Shown piece after piece: positions 32,367 to 40,817 of a stretch of 64,000 nucleotides of DNA; position 1 is the first letter of the stretch, and every line of letters begins with the position of its first letter. Source of the stretch: Hymenobacter sp. (lineage in GTDB: Bacteria; Bacteroidota; Bacteroidia; Cytophagales; Hymenobacteraceae). The stretch spans positions 20,180 to 84,179 of the forward strand of contig JAQBNT010000082.1 in NCBI GenBank assembly GCA_028288445.1, given 5' to 3'. Under the pieces are notes generated by a model. That model saw nothing but the letters and a program-made list of their open reading frames with translations, did no database searches and was not told where the DNA came from. The position numbers and the translations under genes are program-made.

Positions 32367-34970
32367 TTAAAATCGCGCAATCAGGCGCAGGTTCACGATG
32401 CGCTGCGACAGGTAGTTAGGCACCGAGTAGGTCACGCCATTCACATCCTGCAGGTAGCTGTAGCCGGCCACGTTATTGGCGGCAAATACGTTGAGAATTT
32501 CCAGGCCCAACCAGAGGCTTTCGAAGCTGTAGAAATGGGCTTTGGGGGCGTTGTTGTTTTTCAAGCCCACTACTTTGGAGAAGCCCAAATCGACGCGGTT
32601 GTAGCTGCGGGTGAGGTCGGCGGTGCCGCGCAGGTCGGGCAAGTTGGGCGGGCTGAACGGCAGCCCCGTGCCGAACACAAAGTTCACATAACCGCGCACC
32701 GAAGGATTATTGGGCAGGTGGTCCTGAAAAAAGATGCCCACGTTCAAGCGCTGGTCCTGCGGGCGGCGGATGTAGCCTTTGGGCTCGCGGCCGGTCACTT
32801 TGCCGTCGGCATTCACCACATTCATGGAGTCGCCGTCCACGTTTTCGCGGGTGGTGAGCACGCCGAGGCTGAACCAGGATTCGGCCCCTTTCACAAACTC
32901 GCCGCTGAGGCGGGAATCGAAGCCGGCGGCGTAGGCGCGGGCGTTGTTCTTGGCGAAGTAGCGCAGGCGCACGTTGTCCACGTCGTAGGGCACCACGTCG
33001 GTGAGGTACTTGTAGTAGGCTTCGGCCGAAAACTTGAACGGCCGGCCATACTGCTGGAAGCTGATTTCCTTACCCACGATGAAGTGGTAGGATTTCTGGG
33101 CGCGCAGCTCCACGTTCAGGTTGGCGGTTTGAATCAGGGGCTGGCTGGGGTCGGTGCGGTCGCCGGCCTGGTTGCGCAGCTCGCGGTAGAACGGCGGCTG
33201 GTAGTACACGCCCACGGCTGCTTTGAACGAGCGGTTGGGATGCGAGCGGCTGATTTGCGAGAACTGCACCCGCGGGCTGATGACCAGCTGGCCGTTGGTG
33301 GTCCAGTAATGCGCCCGCGCCCCGTAGGTGAGCGTCGTTAGCGAATCGAGGTTCCAGGTATCCTGCACGAAGCCCTGGGTGCGGGTGCTTTCCAAGGTCA
33401 GGTCCGACAGCAGCCGGGTCCGGCGGGCATCGGGCACGAAATCGGCCGAGTCGGCGAAGCTGTACTCGTCGAGCTTGTCGGTGATTTTCTCGCGGCCGAT
33501 TTTCGCGCCCCAGCGCACGGTGTGGTTGGCGGCGGGCGTCCAGCGGCCCCGGGTTTCGGCCGTAAAAATCCGGGCCGTGAGGTTGTTGCGCGAGTGCTTG
33601 AACTGCGAGCCGATGTCGCGCTGGCGCACGGCCTGGTTGAAATCGGGCGAGGTGGGGTCGCGGTTGATTTCGGCAAAGGTGTAGGCCGCTTCCACGTCGC
33701 GGTACTCAAACTCGCGCGAAATCAGGGCCGAGCCCAGCAGCTCCATTTGCAGCTTCGAGGAAAAGTCGTGCTTGAGGTTCAGGCCCGTTTGGTAGGTATC
33801 GAACTGCATCCGCTCGCGGCCATCGTAGGCGATAAATACACGAGTGAACTGGTTGGTACCGGTCGAGAACGTGGCCTGGCCGGTTTCGGGCGAGAAGCGG
33901 TAGTCGTTGTGCGCCACCACGCCGAGCAGGCCCAGTGTGGTACGCTGCAGGTCGTCCTTCTTGCCCAGACCGATATTTACAAAAGCCTGCGCGTCGTAAA
34001 AGGTGGGGTTGTAACCGCCTTGGGCCTGCTTCAGCGAGCTCAGCACGTACTGCGCATTCTTGTAGCGCACCCCGGCCAGGTAACTCACGCGGCCATTGGC
34101 CGAGCGGGCTTCGGCGTGGGCCGCGCCGCCCACCAGGCTGGCCGTGAGCGAAGCCGCGAACTTCTCGGGCGTCTTGTAATCCACGCTCAGCACCGAGGCC
34201 AGCTTGTCGCCGTACTTCGGCTGCCAGCCGCCGCTGCTGAATTCCACCTGCTTCACCAAATCGGGGTTGATAAAGCTCAAACCTTCCTGCTGCGCCGAGG
34301 TAACAAGAAACGGCCGGTAAATCTCGAAGCCGTTGACGTACACCAGGTTCTCGTCGTAGTTGCCGCCGCGCACGTTGTAGGTGCTACTCAGCTCGTTATT
34401 CGACACCACGCCGGGCAACGTCTTGAGAATGGCGTTGAAATCCCCAAACGGCGAGGGAAGCTCCTTGGCCGAGCGCGGGTCAATGCGCGTGATGCTCACC
34501 TGCTCGCGGGTATCGGCTTGATTGGAGCGGCCCGTCACGCGCACATTGCTCAGCGCCTTGGTATCAAGGCGCATGGTTAGGCGTAAAGGCGTACCCGCAT
34601 CGGCGGGCAGCCGGAGCGGCTGCCGCAACGTGATGAAGCCCAACCGGCGCACCACCAACACCACATTCTGGCCCGAAGTTGGTACCCGCACGGGCAGCGC
34701 AAACGCGCCGTCGGCATTGGTATTGGTGCCGCCGGGCTGGCCCTCCACTCCCACTGCCGCCAGTTCCAGCGGCTGCCCGCTGGCATCACGCAGCGTACCA
34801 GTAAGCATTACCAGCGCGCCGGGCGTGGTCTGCTCCGGGCTGGTGGTCTGCGCTTGAACCGTAGTTGCCGACAAAGGCCCCAAGGCCAAACCGCCCAGCA
34901 AGACCAGACGGCATTCAACTTTCCTAAAAACTGGCACTGACGGCAACAACAAGGTAGCGGATTGTTTCAC
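32367..34970 (-). CDS. TonB-dependent outer-membrane receptor with carboxypeptidase-like domain
   Basis: 867-aa outer-membrane transporter. After a signal peptide (ending VQAQ) comes a carboxypeptidase-regulatory-like Ig domain (VMLTGTLRDASGQPLELAAVGV...RRLGFITL). Then a plug domain (SPFGDFNAILKTLPGVVSNNELSSTYNVRGGNYDENLVYVNGFEIYRPF) and a beta-barrel ending in aromatic Phe (LRLIARF). The start is GTG, 26 bases after rpe, so it may be co-transcribed with rpe. No SusD partner is present, so a siderophore, cofactor or peptide substrate is as likely as a glycan. Confidence 0.92.
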   Translation of the reverse strand: MKQSATLLLPSVPVFRKVECRLVLLGGLALGPLSATTVQAQTTSPEQTTPGALVMLTGTLRDASGQPLELAAVGVEGQPGGTNTNADGAFALPVRVPTSGQNVVLVVRRLGFITLRQPLRLPADAGTPLRLTMRLDTKALSNVRVTGRSNQADTREQVSITRIDPRSAKELPSPFGDFNAILKTLPGVVSNNELSSTYNVRGGNYDENLVYVNGFEIYRPFLVTSAQQEGLSFINPDLVKQVEFSSGGWQPKYGDKLASVLSVDYKTPEKFAASLTASLVGGAAHAEARSANGRVSYLAGVRYKNAQYVLSSLKQAQGGYNPTFYDAQAFVNIGLGKKDDLQRTTLGLLGVVAHNDYRFSPETGQATFSTGTNQFTRVFIAYDGRERMQFDTYQTGLNLKHDFSSKLQMELLGSALISREFEYRDVEAAYTFAEINRDPTSPDFNQAVRQRDIGSQFKHSRNNLTARIFTAETRGRWTPAANHTVRWGAKIGREKITDKLDEYSFADSADFVPDARRTRLLSDLTLESTRTQGFVQDTWNLDSLTTLTYGARAHYWTTNGQLVISPRVQFSQISRSHPNRSFKAAVGVYYQPPFYRELRNQAGDRTDPSQPLIQTANLNVELRAQKSYHFIVGKEISFQQYGRPFKFSAEAYYKYLTDVVPYDVDNVRLRYFAKNNARAYAAGFDSRLSGEFVKGAESWFSLGVLTTRENVDGDSMNVVNADGKVTGREPKGYIRRPQDQRLNVGIFFQDHLPNNPSVRGYVNFVFGTGLPFSPPNLPDLRGTADLTRSYNRVDLGFSKVVGLKNNNAPKAHFYSFESLWLGLEILNVFAANNVAGYSYLQDVNGVTYSVPNYLSQRIVNLRLIARF

Positions 34971-34996
34971 GGGGCTAAAACGAGCAGGCCGCCCAA

Positions 34997-35710
34997 CTAT
35001 TGCCGGCGGCCGGTGGCCACCGCGTCCATTTCCAGGCCGGCCAGGTGGTCGCGCAGCCGGGCCAGCGTGGCTACTGGCCCCTCCGGTGCGCTGAACACGA
35101 AGTTTCCCGCTACCAGCACATCGGCCCCGGCTTCTACCAGCGGGCCCGCGTTGTCCATGTTCACGCCGCCATCCACTTCAATCAGCGCATCCGAGCCGGT
35201 ATCAAGCAGCAGCTCTTTTAGCATGGCCACTTTTTTCAGCGTGTTCGGAATGAAAGCCTGCCCGCCGAAACCCGGATTCACCGACATCACCAGCACCACG
35301 TCGAGGTCGGCGGCAATGTCTTCGAGCAATGACACCGGCGTGGCCGGGTTCAGAGCCACGCCGGCCCGGCAGCCCAACTGCTTGATTTGCTGCACCACAC
35401 GGTGTAAGTGCGGGCAGGTTTCGTAATGCACCGTGATGCTGCTGGCCCCCGCGTCGCGGAAAGCGGCCAGGTAGTGCTGCGGCTCCTCAATCATGAGGTG
35501 CACGTCGATAGGCTGCTTGGCGTAGCGGGCCACGGCCTGCAACACGGGCAGGCCAAATGAAATGTTGGGCACGAACCGGCCGTCCATCACGTCGAAGTGC
35601 AGCCAGTCGGCGGCGCTGTTGGCGAGGCGCTCGGTTTCGGCTTGCAGGTTGGCCAGGTCGGCGGCCAGAAACGAGGGGGCCAGCAAGGGCGTGCGGCGGG
35701 GTGCATTCAT
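34997..35710 (-). CDS. rpe: Ribulose-phosphate 3-epimerase
   Basis: TIM-barrel epimerase of the pentose phosphate pathway interconverting ribulose 5-phosphate and xylulose 5-phosphate. 237 aa from the ATG at 35710 (the track adds two residues from a GTG). Motifs: APSFLAADLANL, HFDVMDGRFVPNISFG (metal and catalytic Asp), DVHLMIEEP, VLVMSVNPGFGGQ and EVDGGVNMDNA. It is divergent from the PRAI-like gene. Confidence 0.95.
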   Translation of the reverse strand: MNAPRRTPLLAPSFLAADLANLQAETERLANSAADWLHFDVMDGRFVPNISFGLPVLQAVARYAKQPIDVHLMIEEPQHYLAAFRDAGASSITVHYETCPHLHRVVQQIKQLGCRAGVALNPATPVSLLEDIAADLDVVLVMSVNPGFGGQAFIPNTLKKVAMLKELLLDTGSDALIEVDGGVNMDNAGPLVEAGADVLVAGNFVFSAPEGPVATLARLRDHLAGLEMDAVATGRRQ

Positions 35711-35769
35711 GGGCACGAAGATACACTACCGTGCGCTCCTTAAATACGGGCAGGCCCTCACTTCGGCGC

Positions 35770-35777
35770 TACTTTTG
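35770..35777 (+). promoter_or_regulatory. -7 element of the PRAI-like gene
   Basis: TACTTTTG, 76 bases before the GTG start; no clear -33 element. Confidence 0.5.
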
Positions 35778-35853
35778 TGGCGGGCCCGCGGGCCTGCTTC
35801 CGTTCCCCGTGCAGTGCTTGCCGGGCGGCTTCTTTTCACCTTCTCGTTTCTCT

Positions 35854-36450
35854 GTGCCTCACCTCGTTCCCCTCCTTATTCGCGGCATCAACAACCTCTC
35901 CGATGCGCGCTACTGCGCCGGCATGGGAGCCGACAAACTAACCTTTATTCTCGACCCGGCCCTGCCCGGACACCTCGACACCAAGGCGGTAAAAGAGCTG
36001 GCCGGCTGGATTGCCGGAGTTGAACTGATAGGTGAGTTCGACCAACTCAGCGCGCATGAAATTAATGCGATATCTGCCGAGTGCAACCTGGATGCGGTGC
36101 TGCTACGCACCCCACGGACCGACGAAGAGCTAGCCGAAATTGCCCCGCCGGTGTATCTGGAACTGGCAATAGATTCTATTTCCTTTGCTCAGCCCCTACC
36201 CACTTCGCCCGTTGGTTTTTTACTGGAATTACCCACGGCCGAAACACCGGAAACCATCAAGGCTCTGCAAAATATCAGCGCCCAGAAACCGTTGTGGCTC
36301 GGCCCCGGCCTGCACCCCGACCGTGCCCGAATGCTGGCCACTTCCCTCCCATTGGCCGGCCTCGTATTTCCCTCCGGCAACGAAGTGAAGCCCGGTCTGC
36401 GCGATTTCGACCAGCTTGAAGCGGTATTTGAGGCCCTGGAAATCGAATAA
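35854..36450 (+). CDS. Phosphoribosylanthranilate isomerase-like protein lacking the catalytic Cys
   Basis: 198-aa TIM-barrel-like protein related to TrpF. I use the GTG at 35854 (VPHLVPLLIRGINNLSDARYCAGMGADKLTF); the track's upstream 99 residues overlap rpe antisense and look random. In TrpF the first strand reads K-(I/V)-C-G-(I/M/L)-T with Cys as the catalytic base; here the aligned segment is LIRGINN, with no Cys there. The phosphate-binding end (PLWLGPGLHPD and GLVFPSGNEVKPGLRDFDQL) is recognisable. No other trp gene is nearby. So it may be a binding protein or an enzyme with a different reaction rather than a tryptophan enzyme. Confidence 0.7.
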   Translation: MPHLVPLLIRGINNLSDARYCAGMGADKLTFILDPALPGHLDTKAVKELAGWIAGVELIGEFDQLSAHEINAISAECNLDAVLLRTPRTDEELAEIAPPVYLELAIDSISFAQPLPTSPVGFLLELPTAETPETIKALQNISAQKPLWLGPGLHPDRARMLATSLPLAGLVFPSGNEVKPGLRDFDQLEAVFEALEIE

Positions 36451-36463
36451 ATCAGCCCTGTTT

Positions 36464-36524
36464 CTAAGCGAAACGCCCCCGCAGTACCATTCCCTGATGG
36501 TTTCTGCGGGGACGTTTCGCTTAG
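36464..36524. terminator. Long hairpin between convergent genes
   Basis: CTAAGCGAAACG plus CCCCGCAG and ACCAT mirrored as ATGGT, CTGCGGGG and CGTTTCGCTTAG: about 26 paired bases with small interruptions. It lies between the convergent PRAI-like gene and trmB. Confidence 0.8.
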
Positions 36525-36541
36525 TGCTGAGCCAGATTATT

Positions 36542-37207
36542 TTACGTCAGCCGAAACTGCACGTACTTGATGGGCACCCCGATGGCACGGTACTTCCCCT
36601 CAAAATTGGTCTGAATGGCTTGGGCCTCGGTGAATTCCACAGCCGTCTCCGCGTACAAATCCCGCGTAAATCGTTCCACGGTAGTGCCAGGGCGGGCCGC
36701 CAGTGTCTCTAGCGTATACTCGAAAAGACCCTCATTATCAGTCTTCAGGTGCAACAGGCCACCGGGCGTTAACAATTGTTCATAAAGCGCCAGGAAGCGC
36801 GGCGACGTCAGCCGGCGCTTGATGTCACGGTCGCGGGGCCGCGGGTCGGGAAAGGTTATCCAGATTTCGTCCAGTTCGCCGGGGCCGAACTGGGCAGCCA
36901 GGGCCTCGGCCCGCATCCGCACAAAGCCGACGTTGGTCAGGCCCATTTCGGCGGCGCGGGTGCTGCCCCGCCAGATGCGCTCGCCTTTAATATCAAGCCC
37001 CAGGAAATTGCGGTCGGGATGGCGCTGAGCCAGGCCCACGGTGTATTCACCTTTGCCACAGCCCACTTCCAGCGTCAGCGGATGGGGCGCGAAAAAAAAA
37101 TCGGTACGCCAGCGGCCGCCCAGCTGTTCGTATTCGGGTTTGCCCGGCTCAATGATGTCGGGACGGGAAGCGTTATCGGTAAAACGCTGAAGCTTAACTC
37201 GGGGCAA
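36542..37207 (-). CDS. trmB: tRNA (guanine-N7-)-methyltransferase
   Basis: 221-aa SAM-dependent enzyme that methylates G46 of tRNA. The SAM-binding motif LTLEVGCGKGEYTVGLA, the motif FLGLDIKGERIWRG and the family signature IWITFPDPRPRDRDIKRRLTSPRFL are all present. The start is TTG. A -7 element lies 24 bases upstream, between trmB and the end of folC, so it can be transcribed separately from folC. Confidence 0.94.
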   Translation of the reverse strand: MPRVKLQRFTDNASRPDIIEPGKPEYEQLGGRWRTDFFFAPHPLTLEVGCGKGEYTVGLAQRHPDRNFLGLDIKGERIWRGSTRAAEMGLTNVGFVRMRAEALAAQFGPGELDEIWITFPDPRPRDRDIKRRLTSPRFLALYEQLLTPGGLLHLKTDNEGLFEYTLETLAARPGTTVERFTRDLYAETAVEFTEAQAIQTNFEGKYRAIGVPIKYVQFRLT

Positions 37208-37230
37208 ATCAGTAGGTGTCTGTTGTTGTA

Positions 37231-37238
37231 CAAAGGTA
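37231..37238 (-). promoter_or_regulatory. -7 element of trmB
   Basis: On the minus strand TACCTTTG, 24 bases before the TTG start; no -33 TTG at standard spacing. Confidence 0.5.
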
Positions 37239-37249
37239 AACCGGGCCGG

Positions 37250-38563
37250 TCAGGTCGTGGCGTATAGCTCTTCCACTTCGGCCACCACAAAGGTGCTGCC
37301 GCCGATGAAAACCACGTCACCAGCGCCAGCGGCACTGCGGGCTGCTGCTACCGCCGCCGCCACCGAACCATATGCCTGCCCTTGCAGGCCCAGCCCTGCT
37401 CCTTGCGCTGCCAGTTCGCCAGCTGGCAAGGCCCGGGGAATATTAGCTGCGCAGAAGTAATAAATGCCTTCATTCGGCAATAGGGCCAGCATTGAGGCTA
37501 CATCTTTATCATTCACAGTCCCGATTACCAAATGTAAACGCTCATGTGGAAGCCGTTGTAATTGAGTGACCACCGCTTTGAGCCCGGCCGCATTATGCCC
37601 CGTATCGCAAACCACCAACGGCTGGCGGCCGATGATGCTCCAGCGCCCACGCAGGCCCGTGAGGGCCGTCACCTGGCGCAAACCGGCCCGCACGGCCGCT
37701 TCCGTGATGCGGAAGCCCAGAGCCCGCAGCTCATCCAGCGTAGCCAGCACACCGGGCAGGTTGAACTGCTGGTAGTCGCCGGGTAGCCCCAACTCGGCAT
37801 TGGGCAGGTAGGGACGGCCGTGCTGGCTGATTTTCAATGGGCGCAGGCCGGTTTCAGGGGAAGGCTCAGCGGCAAATGCTGCCTGATAGATTTGGTCGGC
37901 AAAAACGAGGTGCGCGAGTTTAGCTGCGGCTTCGTTCCGAAACACCTCCGCTACTTCGGGCTGGGTCTGGCTGACAACGGCCGGCACTCCCGGTTTTATG
38001 ATACCAGCTTTTTCGCCTGCTATTTCAGGCAAAGTATTGCCGAGCAGCGCTTGGTGGTCGAAGCTGATGTTGGTAATGAGCGACACCAGCGGCGTGATGA
38101 TGTTCGTCGAATCAAACCGGCCTCCGAGACCTACTTCCACGATAGCAATGTCCACGCGCTGCTGCGCAAAGTAATCGAATGCAAGCGCTACGCACATCTC
38201 AAAAAAAGATGGCTTGATTTCTTCAAACAACGGCCGCCAGCGCGCCACCCATTCTACCAAATAGGCCGGGGCCAGCACCTGCCCATTCACCCGAATCCGC
38301 TCCGTGAACTCGCGCAGGTGCGGCGAAGTATACAGGCCTACCTTGTAGCCGGCCGCCTGAAGCACCGCCGCCAGCAGGTGCGAGCTGCTGCCCTTCCCAT
38401 TGGTGCCGGCCACGTGCACGCTCCGGAACTTCCGCTCCGGGTGGCCCAGCGCTTCGGCTAGCGCTAAGGTATTGCCGAGGCCTTTTTTAAAGCCTGCCGC
38501 CCCTAGCCGCTGAAACATGGGCAGTTGCTCGTAGAGGTAAGTAAGGGTTTCTTGATAAGTCAC
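37250..38563 (-). CDS. folC: Bifunctional folylpolyglutamate synthase / dihydrofolate synthase
   Basis: 437-aa Mur-ligase-like enzyme that adds glutamate to dihydropteroate and folates. GTG 38563 (VTYQETLTYLYEQLPMFQRLG) fits the family N-terminus; the track adds nine unlikely residues. P-loop HVAGTNGKGSSSH, then YTSPHLREFTERI, the catalytic region VEVGLGGRFDSTNI, ITNISFDHQALLGNT and the second domain start DTGHNAAGLKAV. It lies upstream of trmB and downstream of the TonB cluster's terminator. Confidence 0.95.
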   Translation of the reverse strand: MTYQETLTYLYEQLPMFQRLGAAGFKKGLGNTLALAEALGHPERKFRSVHVAGTNGKGSSSHLLAAVLQAAGYKVGLYTSPHLREFTERIRVNGQVLAPAYLVEWVARWRPLFEEIKPSFFEMCVALAFDYFAQQRVDIAIVEVGLGGRFDSTNIITPLVSLITNISFDHQALLGNTLPEIAGEKAGIIKPGVPAVVSQTQPEVAEVFRNEAAAKLAHLVFADQIYQAAFAAEPSPETGLRPLKISQHGRPYLPNAELGLPGDYQQFNLPGVLATLDELRALGFRITEAAVRAGLRQVTALTGLRGRWSIIGRQPLVVCDTGHNAAGLKAVVTQLQRLPHERLHLVIGTVNDKDVASMLALLPNEGIYYFCAANIPRALPAGELAAQGAGLGLQGQAYGSVAAAVAAARSAAGAGDVVFIGGSTFVVAEVEELYATT

Positions 38564-38621
38564 AGGGCAGCGAAAACGGGAAGAAAGCACAAATTAACTG
38601 CTTTTCGGTCTGAAACCCACG

Positions 38622-38658
38622 AAAAAGCCCCGCCGCCTGCTAGCAGACGGCGGGGCTT
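38622..38658 (-). terminator. Terminator after the TonB-like gene
   Basis: AAGCCCCGCCG / CGGCGGGGCTT stem, followed on the minus strand by TTTTTC. Confidence 0.92.
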
Positions 38659-38677
38659 ACAAGGGCCTTCGGGGAAG

Positions 38678-39562
38678 CTATTTGACTGAAAACTTGAACG
38701 TGTAAAAACCCGTTGCGCCCCCGGGGGCCGAATTGGTTTTGATAAAATTGGTATCGAGCAGCTTGTCACGGCACAGCTTTTCCTGAGCCGGCGACACGTT
38801 TCCCGAAACCTTGGTTACCGATTCTACCTCGCCATCGGCCGCAATCTTGATTTTGAAACGAATCACGCCCGAATTGTCGTCCACCGCCTCCACCACCGGC
38901 TTGCTCTCGAAACGCCAGCCACTCATTTCGAGGCCACCACTGCCGGGGCTGCTGCCGCTGCCGCCCCGGCCGGGGGCGCCGTAGAGTGCGGTTGCATCGA
39001 GCGTGCCGTTCGGGTCCCCCTGGTCACCCACGGTACCGGGGCGGTCGCCGTTATTGTTGCCCGTGGGCGTGTTGCTGGTGCCGTTCACGCCGTTGCCGCC
39101 GCCGGTAGCGCTGCCTTTGGGGGCAAACGTCACGGCCACTTTGCGGGGCACTTTGGGCGCGGCTTTTACTTCTTCCTTGGGCGGCGCGGGCGTTTCAACC
39201 GGCGCTGCCGATACGGGGCTTTCCTCGGCCTCGCTGGTGATTATCTTCTCCTGCGAGGGTGGCGTGGGGTCGGGCGTGGCCACGTCTACGGGACGCGGCT
39301 GCGGGTCGGGACTGGCCTGGGGCGGGCGGCTGTCCTCGCGGTTGGGCGAGTTATTGGCCGTGGCCATGCTCTGCACATTGCCGGAGCCTGCCTCGTCGAG
39401 GCCGTAGTTTAACTCCACGCCATCGCCACCGCCCAGCGAGGCCAGCGGCGGATTTGGGCCTTTAAAAACGGAGAAAATGAACAGCAGCAACAGCACCCCG
39501 TGTACTACCAGGGTGCCAATCAGGCCTTCGCGGCGGTGCGGTTCTTGATAGTCGATAGCCAT
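38678..39562 (-). CDS. TonB-like energy transducer
   Basis: 294-aa protein with one N-terminal transmembrane helix (LIGTLVVHGVLLLLFIFSVF). A long Pro/Gly/Asn/Ser-rich periplasmic spacer follows (~60-210). The folded C-terminal domain (SGVIRFKIKIAADGEVESVTKVSGNVSPAQEKLCRDKL) has the TonB-CTD pattern. With the ExbD and ExbB genes directly upstream it forms a complete proton-motive-force transducer, perhaps energising the TonB receptor at 32.4 kb or others. Confidence 0.85.
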   Translation of the reverse strand: MAIDYQEPHRREGLIGTLVVHGVLLLLFIFSVFKGPNPPLASLGGGDGVELNYGLDEAGSGNVQSMATANNSPNREDSRPPQASPDPQPRPVDVATPDPTPPSQEKIITSEAEESPVSAAPVETPAPPKEEVKAAPKVPRKVAVTFAPKGSATGGGNGVNGTSNTPTGNNNGDRPGTVGDQGDPNGTLDATALYGAPGRGGSGSSPGSGGLEMSGWRFESKPVVEAVDDNSGVIRFKIKIAADGEVESVTKVSGNVSPAQEKLCRDKLLDTNFIKTNSAPGGATGFYTFKFSVK

Positions 39563-39595
39563 GATGCAGTGTGTGCTTTACCAGCTAAAAACGGT

Positions 39596-40015
39596 CTATT
39601 TAGCAGCCGCTTGCTGGGCTTGGGTGGCCATCACCATCTTCAGCTTGAGCCGGTTGCCAATCTCTAAAATGTCAACCAGCTTCTGAACGTTCAATGAGGC
39701 ATCAACGCGCAGCACCACGGTGGGCTGCTCGGTGGTTGGCGCATTGCCCACCAAGGCAACCAACTCGGGCTCCACGTTGGCGGGCGCTACGGGCTTTTTG
39801 TTGACGAAGTATTGCCCGGCCGCATCCACCGAAATGGTAATGGGTTGCTTCATCACCTGCTTGCTGGATTTAGCATTCGGCAGCAACAGCTTAATTACGT
39901 TGGGGTTAACCAACGTCGAGGCAATCAGAAAGAACAACATCAGGAAGAACATGATGTCGTTCATGGCCCCGGTTTCGACGTGCGACGTGAGACGGTGACG
40001 GCGGGAAAGATTCAT
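39596..40015 (-). CDS. exbD: ExbD/TolR family biopolymer transport protein
   Basis: 139 aa, one transmembrane helix with the essential Asp (TGAMNDIMFFLMLFFLIAST), then a periplasmic ExbD domain (VNPNVIKLLLPNA...ITISVDAAGQYFVN...VLRVDASLNVQKLVDIL). It acts with ExbB as proton channel stator. The gene is separated from exbB by a 95-base spacer filled by an AATGARGA palindrome. Confidence 0.93.
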   Translation of the reverse strand: MNLSRRHRLTSHVETGAMNDIMFFLMLFFLIASTLVNPNVIKLLLPNAKSSKQVMKQPITISVDAAGQYFVNKKPVAPANVEPELVALVGNAPTTEQPTVVLRVDASLNVQKLVDILEIGNRLKLKMVMATQAQQAAAK

Positions 40016-40023
40016 TCTTTTTC

Positions 40024-40106
40024 AATGAAGAATGAGGAATGAAGAATGAGGAATTCGGAACCGCCGCTTTGGCCAATTCTTCATTCCTCATTTTTCATTC
40101 CTCATT
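40024..40106. repeat. AATGARGA-unit palindrome, copy 2
   Basis: The left arm (40024-40055) is four AATGARGA units; the right arm (40075-40106) is its complement with about four mismatches, 19-base loop. It fills the gap between exbB and exbD, within what is otherwise an operon. Confidence 0.88.
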
Positions 40107-40110
40107 ATAA

Positions 40111-40809
40111 TTAATTATCCTGCAGAATATCCATGAACTCAATGGCCGAGTTTTCCATGCGGAACACCATGCGCTCGACCAGAATGCTCAGCCAGTGATA
40201 GCCAACGTGGGCAATGATGCCGACGATAAGACCCGTAGCCGATGTTACCAGCTTGACGTACAGACCATCAGCCACCTGCGGAATACCGAACTCCTTGGTG
40301 GCGGCGATGGAATAGAAAATCTTGATAACCCCGATGATGGTACCCACGAAGCCAATCATGGGTGCGATGCCGGCGATGATGCCCAGGATGCTGATGTTCT
40401 TTTCGAGGCGGGCGATTTCAATCTTGCCCACGTTCTCCACGCTGGTTTCGATTTCCTTCAGCGGCAGGCCAATGCGACGGAGTCCTTTCTCTACCATGCG
40501 GGCCAGTGGCGAGGAGTTCTGCGCGCAGTAGAGTTTGGCCCCGGCCAGGTCACCCTTCACCATGAGCGAGCGGATGCCGGCCATGAAAGCATCGGGGTTG
40601 CCGGCGGCCCGGCGGATGGTGAAGTAGCGCTCGATGATGATGTAAACCGAGAGAATCGAGAGAGCTACCAGCGGAATCATTATCAGTCCGCCGCGTAGCA
40701 GTAGGTCGATGACGGGAACACTGGTATCGGCAATGGGGGCAGCAGCAGCGGCGGCAGTATTAACAGTATCGGCAGCGGCAGGAACCACTTGCAGGAGGAA
40801 TACGGACAT
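40111..40809 (-). CDS. exbB: MotA/TolQ/ExbB family proton channel protein
   Basis: 232 aa with three hydrophobic segments: LIMIPLVALSILSVYIIIERYFTI, and the conserved pair NISILGIIAGIAPMIGFVGTIIGVIKIFYSIA and LVTSATGLIVGIIAHVGYHWL. The N-terminal ~28 residues are Ala/Val-rich. It forms the pentameric channel around ExbD. Preceded by the SPOR-domain gene with an 8-base gap, so the cluster SPOR-exbB-exbD-tonB is probably one operon. Confidence 0.93.
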   Translation of the reverse strand: MSVFLLQVVPAAADTVNTAAAAAAPIADTSVPVIDLLLRGGLIMIPLVALSILSVYIIIERYFTIRRAAGNPDAFMAGIRSLMVKGDLAGAKLYCAQNSSPLARMVEKGLRRIGLPLKEIETSVENVGKIEIARLEKNISILGIIAGIAPMIGFVGTIIGVIKIFYSIAATKEFGIPQVADGLYVKLVTSATGLIVGIIAHVGYHWLSILVERMVFRMENSAIEFMDILQDN

Positions 40810-40817
40810 GCGGACGG

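Noticed and set aside
32214-33341. 375-aa plus-strand ORF
   Set aside because: Shadow of the TonB-dependent receptor; also runs through the his promoter.
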